A stretch of 64,000 nucleotides of DNA, from NCBI GenBank assembly GCA_027422505.1, contig JAPQWV010000017.1, forward strand, positions 12,215,501-12,279,500. Direction: 5' to 3'. Under the pieces are notes generated by a model. That model did not search any database. It was not told the DNA's origin and was given only the letters and a program-made list of their open reading frames with translations. Shown here in pieces: positions 53,635 through 62,922 of this stretch. The position numbers and the translations under genes were made by a program. Numbering within the stretch: the stretch's first letter is position 1; each line of letters opens with the position of its first letter. Origin of the DNA: Craterostigma plantagineum (lineage: Eukaryota > Streptophyta > Magnoliopsida > Lamiales > Linderniaceae).

Positions 53635-55268
53635 GGGATATGAAGGGTATGATGGAGAGACTCCTCTCGAACTTCGACAAGACTACTCAAGCCCATGAGA
53701 GCAGATTAACGAAGATGGAAGAACAATTCCAGTCCATCGATCTTCGGACTCAAAATACAGATGCGACTGTATGCAAATTGGAGTTGCAAGTTGGCCAAAT
53801 AGCAATGGCTGAGCGAACCCAAGGTTCACTTCCCAGCTATACCGAGACGAATCCGAGGGAACATTGCAAGGCTGTCACTTTAAGGAACGGAAAGGAGCTA
53901 CAAGAACGGGAGCAAACTGTAAGAAAACAACCTTTGGAGAAAACTAATATCGAGGGCCATGAAGAACAGATTTTAAAGAAAAATGAAGAAGAAAAGCCCG
54001 AAAGAGTGGAAGTTGAAAAAGAGAATGAGAAGGTTATTAGCCAACCAAAGCCATATCAACCCAAGATTCCCTATCCAGCTAGACTGAGGAAGGACCGCGA
54101 TGAGGAACAGTTCGGTAAATTCGTGGGTATGTGTAAACAAATGCATGTTAACTTACCATTTGTTGAAGCCATTAAGCAGATGCCTCGTTTCGCGAAGTTT
54201 CTAAAGGATTTGCTCACCAACCGAAGGAAGCTTGAGGATGTGTCCACTGTATGCCTAAGAGGAGAATGTTCAGCTATCCTACAAAGCAAGATACCGAAGA
54301 AGCTTAAGGATCCAGGGAGTTTTACTATTCCCTGTCTTATTGGCGATGTCGTTATTGAACGTGCTTTAGCCGATTTAGGAGCCAGTATAAATCTAATGCC
54401 ATACTCCATGTTTAAGAAACTAGGACTCGAGGAGCCCAGACCCACTAGGATGAGCCTCCAATTGGCCGATAGATCTTTAAAATATCCTCAAGGTGTTATC
54501 GAGGATGTCCTAGTTAAAGTGGATAAGTTTATTATTCCCGCCGATTTTGTCATCTTGGATATGGAGGAAGACGAAAACATTCCTCTTATCCTAGGTCGAC
54601 CCTTTTTAGCCACCGGTGAATCAATGATAGATGTCAGAAATGGCACTTTGACTCTAACGGTGGACGCTGAGAAAGTGACTTTTAATATGGCAGATTCTAT
54701 GAAAAACCCTAGCTCACTTGATGATAAATGTTATTACGTGTATGTGTTTGAGCATGATGTTATCTTCTCTTTGGAAGACTTATTGCAGGTTATTGGCGGA
54801 AACGATAAGCAAATATCCACAATGATGGCCAGTGATGAGTATGACGACGACCTTGATGAGCCCGTAACGACTGTCCACGAAAGTAAAGAGGAGGATAAGG
54901 AGAAAAGCTCGATCGAAGAGCCACTAATCCTTGAACTCAAGCAATTGCCCGAGCATCTCGAATATGCATTTTTAGACGGTGATTCAAACTTACCGGTGAT
55001 TATATCCTCAAACCTCGACGATGGGCAGAAAGACCAACTATTAGAAGTGTTGCGAGAGCACAAGAAGGCCTTGGCATGGAAGATATCAGACATTCGGGGG
55101 ATTAGCCCGAGTTTTTGTACGCACAAAATTCTCATGGAGGACGACTTCAAACCTGTAGCCCAACGACAAAGGAGGTTAAACCCGAACATGAAGGACGTTG
55201 TCAAAAAGGAAGTTATTAAGCTACTAGACGCCGGAGTGATCTATCCGATCTCAGAGTGCGTGGGTTAG
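53394..55268 (+). CDS. pol: Gag C-terminus, aspartic protease and RT start of element A
   Basis: Open frame of 624 codons. After the Gln-rich Gag tail and a coiled-coil Glu/Lys-rich linker (residues ~60-220), it has a protease with LADLGASINLMPYSMFKKLG (DLG instead of DSG, usual in this group) and IPLILGRPFLATG. An acidic connector is followed by the RT thumb-like start KVLREHKKALAWKISDIRGI...LMEDDFKPV and RRLNPNMKDVVKKEVIKLLD. It ends at TAG 55266 through a frameshift just before the conserved VSPVQVVPKK segment, which is readable in another frame. Confidence 0.9.
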   Translation: MRDLWHSSVGQSLEHVDYMGNYQGQRSFQPRPHPNLSYGNQDHQVQRQSGFQQGPPPGFQAGGSSNHYQNTAQGSGSKDMRDMKGMMERLLSNFDKTTQAHESRLTKMEEQFQSIDLRTQNTDATVCKLELQVGQIAMAERTQGSLPSYTETNPREHCKAVTLRNGKELQEREQTVRKQPLEKTNIEGHEEQILKKNEEEKPERVEVEKENEKVISQPKPYQPKIPYPARLRKDRDEEQFGKFVGMCKQMHVNLPFVEAIKQMPRFAKFLKDLLTNRRKLEDVSTVCLRGECSAILQSKIPKKLKDPGSFTIPCLIGDVVIERALADLGASINLMPYSMFKKLGLEEPRPTRMSLQLADRSLKYPQGVIEDVLVKVDKFIIPADFVILDMEEDENIPLILGRPFLATGESMIDVRNGTLTLTVDAEKVTFNMADSMKNPSSLDDKCYYVYVFEHDVIFSLEDLLQVIGGNDKQISTMMASDEYDDDLDEPVTTVHESKEEDKEKSSIEEPLILELKQLPEHLEYAFLDGDSNLPVIISSNLDDGQKDQLLEVLREHKKALAWKISDIRGISPSFCTHKILMEDDFKPVAQRQRRLNPNMKDVVKKEVIKLLDAGVIYPISECVG

Positions 55269-56035
55269 TCCAGTTCAGGTGGTTCCGAAGAAGAGAGGCA
55301 TGACAGTCGTCCCCAATGAAAAGAACGAGTTGCTTCTGACAAGGAATGTAACCGGATGGCGTGTATGCATTGACTACAGGAGTTGAATGACGCCACAAGA
55401 AAAGATCATTTTCCTTTACCCTTTATTGATCAAATGCTTGAAATTTATCTGGGCATGCATTTTACTGTTTTCTTGATGGCCTGTCAGGTTATTTGCAGAT
55501 TCCTATAGCACCGGAGGACCAAGAGAAGACCACGTTTACTTGCCCGTTTGGAACATTTGCTTATCGGCGAATGCCCTTTGGATTGTGCAACGCCCCTGCC
55601 ACATTTCAACGATGCATGGTGGCGATTTTTGATGAATTGGTTGGCGACATTATGGAAGTATTCGTGGATGATTTCTCAGTGTTCGGTACCGCTTTTAATA
55701 ACTGCTTAACTAATCTTAAGAGTGTGTTAGAACGTTGTGAAGAAACAAATTTAGCACTTAATTGGGAAAAATGTCATTTTATGGTTCGGGAGGGAATAGT
55801 TTTGGGATACCAGATATCCTCGAAGGGGATTGAAGTGGACCGAGCTAAGATAGAGACAATAGAAAAATTACCAATCCCTTCGAACGTAAAGGCTGTTAGG
55901 AGTTTTCTAGGTCATGCGGGATTTTATCGTAGATTCATAAAGGATTTTTCGAAAATCGCACGACCGATGTCTAAGTTATTAGAAAAAGATGCTCCGTTCG
56001 ATTTTAATGATGAATGTGTTAATGCCTTCGCTTAA
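55269..56035 (+). pseudogene. pol: Reverse transcriptase of element A, several frameshifts
   Basis: The segment with TGWRVCIDYR and HFPLPFIDQMLE is split by at least three indels between 55250 and 55490. The frame 55493-56035 then holds FGTFAYRRMPFGLCNAPATF, catalytic EVFVDDFSVFG (FVDD), GIEVDRAKIETIEKLPIPSN and [21 protein letters not shown] last frameshift near 56030 joins RNase H. Confidence 0.9.
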
Positions 56036-57836
56036 AGAGAGACTTGTATCCGCACCCATTATGACTGCTCCCGATTGGGGGTTACCTTTTGAACTAATGT
56101 GCGATGCTAGTGACTATGCAGTGGGGGCTGTATTAGGGCAGCGGAAGGATAAGCATTTTCGACCAATCTATTATGCGAGTAAGACGTTGGATGCAGCTCA
56201 AGCCAACTACACCACCACCGAGAAGGAACTCCTGGCTGTCGTGTTCGCCTTCGACAAATTCAGGTCATATCTTATTTTAACGAAAGTTATTGTTTTTACT
56301 GACCATTCTGCGCTTAAGTATTTACTAGCGAAACCAGATGCAAAGCCTCGACTCATTAGATGGATTCTACTCCTTCAAGAGTTCGACATCGAGATTCGGG
56401 ACAAGAAAGGTGCAGAGAACGTTGTTGCGGACCATCTCTCTCGACTAGAGGAGCATGAAATACAAGATACCGACAGAAGGACAATCGTTGATACGTTCCC
56501 GGACGAGCATTTATACGCCATACGAACAGTAAGCGAAGAAACCCCTTGGTTTGCAGATTTAGCTAACTATCTTATTGCGAGGATTTTACCTAAAGAGTAC
56601 ACGAGTCAGCAAAAGAAGAAATTCTTTTCTGACTTGAAGTACTACTTTTGGGAAGATCCTTATATTTTCAGGAGATGTGCAGACCAAGTAATCCGAAGGT
56701 GCGTTGCATTCCCCGAAACAATGAAAATTATTGAGCATTGCCATGGCGGACCAACCGGAGGGCATTATGCAGCTAATCGAACCGCCCAAAAGGTACTTGA
56801 ATGTGGCTTCTATTGGCGAACGATTTTTAAGGATGCTAATATGTACGTCAACACATGTGACCAATGTCAACGAGCAGGTAACATTTCTAAACGCGATGAA
56901 ATGCCTCAGAATTTTATTTTAGTTTGCGAAGTGTTCGATGTTTTGGGCATAGACTTTATGGGTCCATTTCCAAGTTCGTACAACAACAAATATATAATTG
57001 TGGCTGTTGACTATGTATCCAAGTGGGCGGAAGCGCAAGCTTTACCCACGAACGATGCTAGAGTTGTTGTTAGATTTCTACGAGCATTGTTTTCACGGTT
57101 CGGTTCACCTAAATGCATTATTAGTGATAGGGGTACTCATTTTTGCAACACCCAATTCGCACGTACGTTAGAAAGATATGGTGTTAAGCATAGGATTTCT
57201 ACTCCTTATCACCCACAATCAAGTGGTCAAGTAGAAGTAGTGAACCGTGAGCTGAAGCGCATTCTAGAGAAAACCATAGATGGGAATCGTCGGAAATGGG
57301 CGAATAAGCTTAACGACACACTTTGGGCCTATAGGACTGCATATAAGACACCAATAGGCACCACTCCATATCGACTAGTTTATGGGAAAGCATGTCACCT
57401 TCCTGTTGAACTAGAACATAAAGCCTACTGGGCGATAAAGTCTTTAAACCTCGATTTGGTGCAAGCCGGTGAAAAACGTAAGCTCCAGATCAATGAGGTT
57501 GATGAATGGCGATTGTCGGCATACGACAATGCAAAAATGTATAAGGAGCGCTCAAAAGCGTATCACGATAAGAAGATCAAGCAACATAGAGAATTTCAAG
57601 AGGGGGATCAAGTCCTCCTTTTCAATTCTCGTCTTAGACTTTTTCCCGGAAAGCTAAGATCTCGTTGGTCTGGACCTTTTACAGTTACTCGTGTTTTTCC
57701 CGATGGTACTGTCGAAATTTCAAATGTTGAGCAGGGAAATTTCAAGGTTAACGGCCATCGACTGAAGCATTACTACGGAGGAGGAGCAGACACAGGCACA
57801 AAGGAGGTCATGTACCTCGATTTCAAGCTATCGTAG
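55989..57836 (+). CDS. pol: RNase H and integrase of element A
   Basis: Open frame of 615 codons with no internal break. RNase [61 protein letters not shown] and VVADHLSRL. Integrase: a zinc-binding region ([20 protein letters not shown]...CDQCQRAGN), [19 protein letters not shown] (first Asp), [12 protein letters not shown] (second Asp) and [18 protein letters not shown] (Glu), so the DDE residues are present. The C-terminal GPFTV...HRLKHYYGG region completes it. This is the best preserved enzyme in the window. Confidence 0.94.
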   Translation: MLRSILMMNVLMPSLKERLVSAPIMTAPDWGLPFELMCDASDYAVGAVLGQRKDKHFRPIYYASKTLDAAQANYTTTEKELLAVVFAFDKFRSYLILTKVIVFTDHSALKYLLAKPDAKPRLIRWILLLQEFDIEIRDKKGAENVVADHLSRLEEHEIQDTDRRTIVDTFPDEHLYAIRTVSEETPWFADLANYLIARILPKEYTSQQKKKFFSDLKYYFWEDPYIFRRCADQVIRRCVAFPETMKIIEHCHGGPTGGHYAANRTAQKVLECGFYWRTIFKDANMYVNTCDQCQRAGNISKRDEMPQNFILVCEVFDVLGIDFMGPFPSSYNNKYIIVAVDYVSKWAEAQALPTNDARVVVRFLRALFSRFGSPKCIISDRGTHFCNTQFARTLERYGVKHRISTPYHPQSSGQVEVVNRELKRILEKTIDGNRRKWANKLNDTLWAYRTAYKTPIGTTPYRLVYGKACHLPVELEHKAYWAIKSLNLDLVQAGEKRKLQINEVDEWRLSAYDNAKMYKERSKAYHDKKIKQHREFQEGDQVLLFNSRLRLFPGKLRSRWSGPFTVTRVFPDGTVEISNVEQGNFKVNGHRLKHYYGGGADTGTKEVMYLDFKLS

Positions 57837-58229
57837 AACGAAAAAGGGTACGTCCGGCTCACGACGTTAAAGAAGCGCTTCTTGGGAGGCAACCCATGTA
57901 TTTTTATTTATGTTTTAAGCATTATAAATTTAAAATATATATATATATATATAATAGTATTAATTAATAATCTAAAACTTATATAAATTAAATTAAATAA
58001 AACAACAATAATAATAATAACAGTAATATTTTAATTAATAATAAGTTTATTACAAACATTGAAGATGGGTACAACGCAGAGTCTAGAGACGAGATAGAAT
58101 GATAGTTTTACTTCATAAACAATGGTTACAATACCATTACAACGTGTGAAGGTCCAACACAAAAGCAAATTAAAACTGCGAATAACACAAAAGACAGAAC
58201 AATAGTTTATTTTGCTTCATAAGGGCGGG
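57837..58229 (+). mobile_element. Post-pol segment of A: conserved motif and AT-rich sequence
   Basis: 57850-57898 contains GAAGCGCTTCTTGGGAGG followed by CAACCCATG, which I recognise as a motif commonly found just after pol in Athila-type elements; GAAGCGCTTC and TGGG...CCCA can pair. Then comes (AT)n at about 57935-57953 and AT-rich sequence. 58046-58211 is the 3' UTR of the antisense gene, holding its AATAAA signals and two copies of a TTATGAAG(C/T)AAAA-type repeat. Confidence 0.6.
58046..58051 (-). terminator. Polyadenylation signal of the antisense gene
   Basis: AATAAA on the minus strand, preceded by GTTTGT and followed by T-rich sequence. Another AATAAA is at 58206-58211. Confidence 0.45.
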
Positions 58230-58394
58230 TTACACACAAGTGCACCTTGTGATAACCCAACACACGAAAGCAAGTAAAACTCCAAACAAGCCCAAAAGAA
58301 GAGCAAGGTAGAGTGATACCATATCTAAATTACGACGAATCCTTGCATATTCCTCACTCTCATCCTCACGACCTTGCTGCTGTCCCCAATTCAT
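58230..58394 (-). CDS. Antisense small membrane protein gene in element A
   Basis: A 54-codon ORF on the minus strand, ATG at 58394 (A at -3) to TAA at 58230, shorter than the usual ORF cut-off. Residues 1-24 are polar and charged (MNWGQQQGREDESEEYARIR). Residues 25-48 form one hydrophobic helix (MVSLYLALLLGLFGVLLAFV start), and the C-terminus has clustered Cys. A TATA box lies 87 bp upstream and AATAAA signals 19 and 179 bp downstream, so it has all parts of a compact transcription unit. I do not recognise the protein. Antisense extra ORFs are reported in some Tat/Athila-type elements. Being inside a retroelement, it may be element-borne or captured. Confidence 0.55.
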   Translation of the reverse strand: MNWGQQQGREDESEEYARIRRNLDMVSLYLALLLGLFGVLLAFVCWVITRCTCV

Positions 58395-58480
58395 AGTGGC
58401 TAGATAACTCTTACGAAAATAAGATTGTTAAAGACGTGAAATTTATGGTAGATGATGATATTGTGTTGTTCTGCCAATGT

Positions 58481-58490
58481 CTATTTATAG
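58481..58490 (-). promoter_or_regulatory. TATA box of the antisense gene
   Basis: CTATAAATAG on the minus strand, a textbook plant TATA box, 87 bp before the ATG. The predicted start of transcription is near 58455. Confidence 0.6.
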
Positions 58491-58742
58491 GCATGAATGG
58501 CACAAAAATATCATTATCATACCCGGCAATCTATTAAATGATACAGACGAAATTTTGACTTGGAAGATTTGACGCCGCGTGAGAAGGTGATATTTCCTTT
58601 GTCGATCATCAGATTTTTCATACCGCAAATCGTTCTCGAAAAATTCGTCGATTACGTGTCAATCATAGTTAAATATATTTTAGATTATAATAATTAGAAT
58701 ATATATATATATATATATATATTAGTAAAAAAAAAATTATTA
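58491..58742. mobile_element. AT-rich spacer between antisense gene and palindrome array
   Basis: Noncoding, includes an (AT)n run at about 58699-58722. Apart from serving as upstream region of the antisense gene I see nothing specific. Confidence 0.5.
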
Positions 58743-59275
58743 TTCACGGCCCTTTGCATAAAATCCACGGCCGTGAATGACATAAGTCCACCAACCATGT
58801 CGCACACTGCCTGCATTCACGGCCAGTGACCTACTGAGTCGCGGCCGTGAACGATACATTACTCATACACTGCCTGGCGTCACGGCTTGTGGATCCTCAT
58901 TCACGGCCGTGACTAGGACGGGTTATAATAAAAAAAAATAATAATAATAATAATAAATAATAAAATAAAATAATAAAAAATAATAATAATAATAAATAAT
59001 AAAATAAAATAATAAAAAATAATAATAATAATAAATATATAAAAAAAATAAATAAATAAAAAATATATATATATATATAAAAATAAAATAAAATAAAATA
59101 AATAAATAAATAGGAGTCACGGCCGGTGTCTCGACAGTCACGGCCGTGACATAGACGGGCTTAAGTCACTGCCCGAAGTCACGGCCAATGACTCCATCGG
59201 TCACGGCCGTGACTCTGCTGATAGTAGTACACTGTTCGTCTTCACGGCCTGGGGACTGTCGTTCACGGCCGTGAA
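58743..59275 (-). repeat. Six-unit TCACGGCCGTGA array in A post-pol region, split by microsatellite
   Basis: Six units each contain a half site CACGGCC (or CACGGCT), a spacer of about 14-20 bp and a full CACGGCCGTGA. This is the LTR unit in reverse orientation: read on the minus strand it is full site, spacer, half site. One spacer (TTTTATGCAAAGGGCCGTGA) matches the LTR spacers. An (ATA)n/(TAAA)n microsatellite (58927-59112) separates three units from the other three. Confidence 0.85.
58927..59112. repeat. Compound AT microsatellite
   Basis: Runs of AATA, ATAA and TA of varying register; translated ORFs over it are artefacts. Confidence 0.9.
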
Positions 59276-59284
59276 GGTGACGAA

Positions 59285-59291
59285 TTTTATA
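59285..59291 (+). promoter_or_regulatory. TATA-like site after the internal array
   Basis: TTTTATA (then CCTTC), 10 bp after the last palindrome and about 145 bp before the candidate 5' splice site; possible internal promoter for the extra ORF. Confidence 0.35.
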
Positions 59292-59433
59292 CCTTCATTT
59301 CAACACTTTTCGTCTTCTCCACTTCAAAATCAAAGCACGATCAACAATTTTTCATCTCTTCCACTCCAAATTCACCACATCTCCGCCCGCACAACTCATT
59401 TCGCACCTAATTCAACGCGATTAAATCAACAAG

Positions 59434-60033
59434 GTATGTGTTTTTGTCTCCAAAACTCTTTCTTTGCGAAATTTGGGGAATCTTCGAAGGTGCGATCGAT
59501 TTTTTTATGTTTACATTGCTCTCTCATTACTACATTAAGGCTATAAACGTGTTGGGCTTGACGGATTTGTAGTTTTCATGCGTTAATTTTGACTTTGGGT
59601 GAGGAACCCTAATTTTAGAATTTGGGGCTTATCAAATTTCGGCCAATATGTTGTTTGTCTTGCTCTTTTACGATTAAATTCATGCTAATAACACCATGGG
59701 TTGGCTAAATTGGTTCATTTCGTCCGTCAATTTTCAATTTGGGACCATAAACCCTAATTGAATAATTTGGGGATTTTTGAAAATTGTTGACGAAATTGGT
59801 TGCTTTAGTGATATCATTAGCATCGTTTCATCGTTTGAAGTTGAAGATTGTGCTTGGTTAATCGATTATTGAGATTTGAAGGAGTATTTTAGCATGTCTA
59901 TTATGTGTTCGACAAAATGCCACTTTGAATGTTCATATGTTTTTGCTTTAGAATTGGCAATTTTGTCGCTACGTTGGTCGAGTCGAACTGTGTTGATTAT
60001 CTTTTTCTCGCCAACTAACATTTGGACTTCTAG
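59434..60033 (+). other. Candidate leader intron of the extra ORF in A
   Basis: 5' site CAACAAG/GTATGTG and 3' site TTGGACTTCTAG/GTACT delimit 600 bp that are T-rich. The upstream exon is C/A-rich leader sequence (TTCTCCACTTCAAAATCAAAG). The ORF ATG at 60039 follows the 3' site by five bases. This is the standard layout of a plant leader intron. Confidence 0.6.
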
Positions 60034-60038
60034 GTACT

Positions 60039-61317
60039 ATGGGTCGAAGCCGCTCATCTGCATCAACGAGTCGTCCACGTCGAGGCCAAAGCACGAGCCG
60101 CACGATGTCACTGCTAGAATCTATGGGGCAGTTTGACGATGAGACGCACCAAGCCCGTTACAACCGGCTAAAGGGCACGCAATTCATTCTGACTGATCAG
60201 ATTGATCAAGAGACGCTGGCGAAATATCACATCGACCAGCAAGTGGCGGGGTACATGTCCAGTAGCGGCTGGCTCGAATTCTTTCAAATCGACGAGCCAG
60301 CGTACAAGGAGCTGACCCTAGCGTACAAGGCGCAATGGAGTTAAGTTCAGGGAGTTTAATGAGGAGCATGCAGTAGATATAGCCGATATTTGCCGGGCGC
60401 TTGGATTGAGGGTACCAGTTTTTTGGCGCCAGGGGCCATTCCCAGACGAATATTACAAGGAGTACCTTCAGAATCCGATAGAGCGCCAGAACTGTTGGGC
60501 TGAACTTGCGAGACCCGGCGAACCTGCCTTCAGTGTGAAGACCTCGAAGGCGTCTTCACTCAGGAGCCCTGGCCTGCGCTACATCCACCGTTTACTATCG
60601 ACCTCGCTCAGCCCTAGGGGCGACTCGCACGGCGCGATTGGACTGCGTGATCTGTTCTACTTGGCCAAGATGCAGCGTGGTCAACTGGTGCATTTAGGGT
60701 TGGGGATGGCCTACGCCTTCAGCGCCCAAGCTGATGTTCGTAGTCACGGGAAGCTCGCTGTAGGGCCTTATGTTACGAAGGTTGTCAGGGGACTTAACCT
60801 GTGGCCAGAAAATTCCCCAGAGATGACGATAGTCGGTGGCCGAAATCTGGTGAACGAAGACATGATGTTGAAAATGAAGATGCTCATCAAAGCACCCCAT
60901 TGGTCCCGCTCGAACAAGGTTTACGTCTGGCACGAGGTCTATCGTGGGCAGACGGACCTGGGTGAAGAATTCCCCGAGCCACTAGAAATTGAGGGTGTGG
61001 GGTAAGTCCCGGTTCATTCAAACACTACCGGACCTTCCCACTCTTCCGGCTATCACGAGGGCGAGTCATCAGGGGTCGCTACTTACGCGTCAGTCGCAGA
61101 TTTTCAAACATTGCGCCAAGAAATGCTACGCTACAACGAGGAGGCCATTCGACGCGATAAGGAGACACGACGGCGCCAGGAAGAGTATGAGCGTCGAAAC
61201 GAGGAAGCCCACCGACGCTACCGCGAGGAGCAACAGTGCTATGAGCAGGCCCTTAAAGCCATGGACGACGCGGTCAGGCGATCACAGGAGTCACTGGCGT
61301 TCCTTCGCCCTCGGTAG
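60039..61317 (+). pseudogene. Extra ORF downstream of pol in element A
   Basis: About 426 codons with one frameshift near 60335 and an in-frame TAA at 61003-61005, after which the frame is open to TAG at 61317. It has a Ser/Arg-rich basic N-terminus (GRSRSSASTSRPRRGQSTSR), a central globular part (YHIDQQVAGYMSSSGWLEFF, GDSHGAIGLRDLFYLAKMQR, MAYAFSAQADVRSHGKLAVG), and a strongly charged helical tail (RRQEEYERRNEEAHRRYREE). No signal peptide or membrane helix. By memory it is of the ATHILA ORF-1 type; its position is that called env-like in Athila elements. Function unknown. Confidence 0.7.
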
Positions 61318-62922
61318 CCCTCACCACCACCACCTTAGTTCCGACTTCAGTTGGGATTTTTCTTTTGTAAAACACTTTGTGTGTTTGGTTTAGTCATCAC
61401 GACACTTTTGATGATTATGACTCGTTTTGCTGTTACTTTTTATTTCCATCGTACGTTTAATTTTCTTATTAAGTGCTTACAGGAAACGTGACACGAATTC
61501 AGACTACGACCCAAAATATTCACAATCAGTGAAGCAACCATGTTCAAGCTACATCAAATGATAGAGGCAGGGCCACGCCAATTTTTCAGGGGAGTCACGT
61601 TCTTTTCAACTTCTTTTACCTTCCTGTTATTTATTTTACACGTTGAGGACAACGTGAATCTTAAGTGTGGGGAGGGGGAATTTTGTGGAAAAGTTACGTG
61701 AAAATTTTATATGACGTGTTTTGGCTTTTAGATCTATAAAAGTTTGGCATGATTGTTTGCGTTCATCTCGAATTTGGATTGCATGCTAGGGAGTCCAGTG
61801 AGCGATAAAGACATGCATCAGTGATTTAATCTTTTCAGCATGAATAGATATAGTGTTACTTTGAGAGATTCACACACATAACCCATGTTCCGTTGGAGAG
61901 TTTGAGCTGACGAGCTTTTGCTAATTTTTCTTGGTAGTGTGAGTAGTGCATAATTTACGTCTCTCTAGAACTTGCTTGTTTGATACGCATTGAAATTGCT
62001 ATAGTATGTTTTGTATGAATATGACGAAGGCATTAGGAAATAAGTCCACGGCCAAAGTTCCCGACCACGACTGATCACCGTAGTTAGCCACTTTGTGCCT
62101 AAGCCTTTTTATTTCTTACACCTCGTACATCATAACCCTCTCACCTAAATAAGCCTCCAGAGATCATTTGAACCCGAGTTAAGCAGAAGTGAAAGTCAAA
62201 TGTCAAAGTCGAAAAGCGCAGAGATGACGGCCCGCCGGAAGTGAACAGTCTGTTGAAAAAAAAACAAAAAAAAAGAAAGAAGAAGAAGAAGAAAAATTTT
62301 GGGGAAGTGAAGCATGAGGAGAATAAGCTGTTGCGCAAAGAAAGAAAAAGAACCTTTCCTTTGATAATCTTCCAGTCTCGTGAATACCACATCATTTCTT
62401 ATTTTGAGACTTGGGAGAAGAAAGGCTTAGTGGAACGCAGCAGAAATAAGAGAAATACGAAGACGGCGTAATCAAAAGGTTTGATCCTGGTGTGCTTTAG
62501 ACAATGACATGAAGACCGACAGGACTGCTACTTATATGTGATTCCATTACCACCTCATTACTATCTGAACCCATTTAACCCGAAAAGACCTTTTGATTCA
62601 TGCTAACTGCTTTAAGTAGTAGACGTGTGATTTACTTGCAAGCATATGGTTTGGACTAGATTATCGCATGAATTGAGCGATTCACCGATTTATTAGCCTA
62701 TACACTGAGTGATTTGAGTGAATCCCTGCAAGGTGTGGATCTTGATTAGTAGTGCTAGGGAAATTCGTGTCGATAAGTGTTATTATTGTTGCAGTGTCCA
62801 TAATTGCTTGTTTGATTCCATTTTGTGTTTTCCATCTGCGTTTGTGAATTGTGAACGGTCGTGCCGTTATCTTGTTACCTAATTTGCTTAAGGACAAGCA
62901 AAAGTTTAAGTGTGGGGAGGTT
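61318..62922 (+). mobile_element. 3' noncoding region of element A
   Basis: About 1.6 kb without a gene. It contains TTGAGGACAACGTGAATCTT then AAGTGTGGGGAGGGGG (61658-61680), a purine run AAAGAAAGAAGAAGAAGAAG (about 62270-62296), and GGACAAGCAAAAGTTTAAGT before the final polypurine tract. These are features I associate with Athila-type 3' ends. The ORFs at 62141-62471 are reads over the purine run. Confidence 0.7.
62909..62922 (+). other. Polypurine tract of element A
   Basis: AGTGTGGGGAGGTT lies immediately before the 3' LTR start TGATAAACG. An earlier near-copy AAGTGTGGGGAGGGGG is at 61665-61680. Confidence 0.8.

Noticed and set aside
58923..59141. Apparent highly hydrophobic Tyr/Phe/Ile-rich antisense ORF
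   Set aside because: Translation of the (ATA)n/(TAAA)n microsatellite.
62141..62395. Antisense ORF with a Phe-rich hydrophobic stretch
   Set aside because: It arises from the purine run near 62255-62300 read on the other strand; no TATA or supporting signals like those of the 58230-58394 gene.
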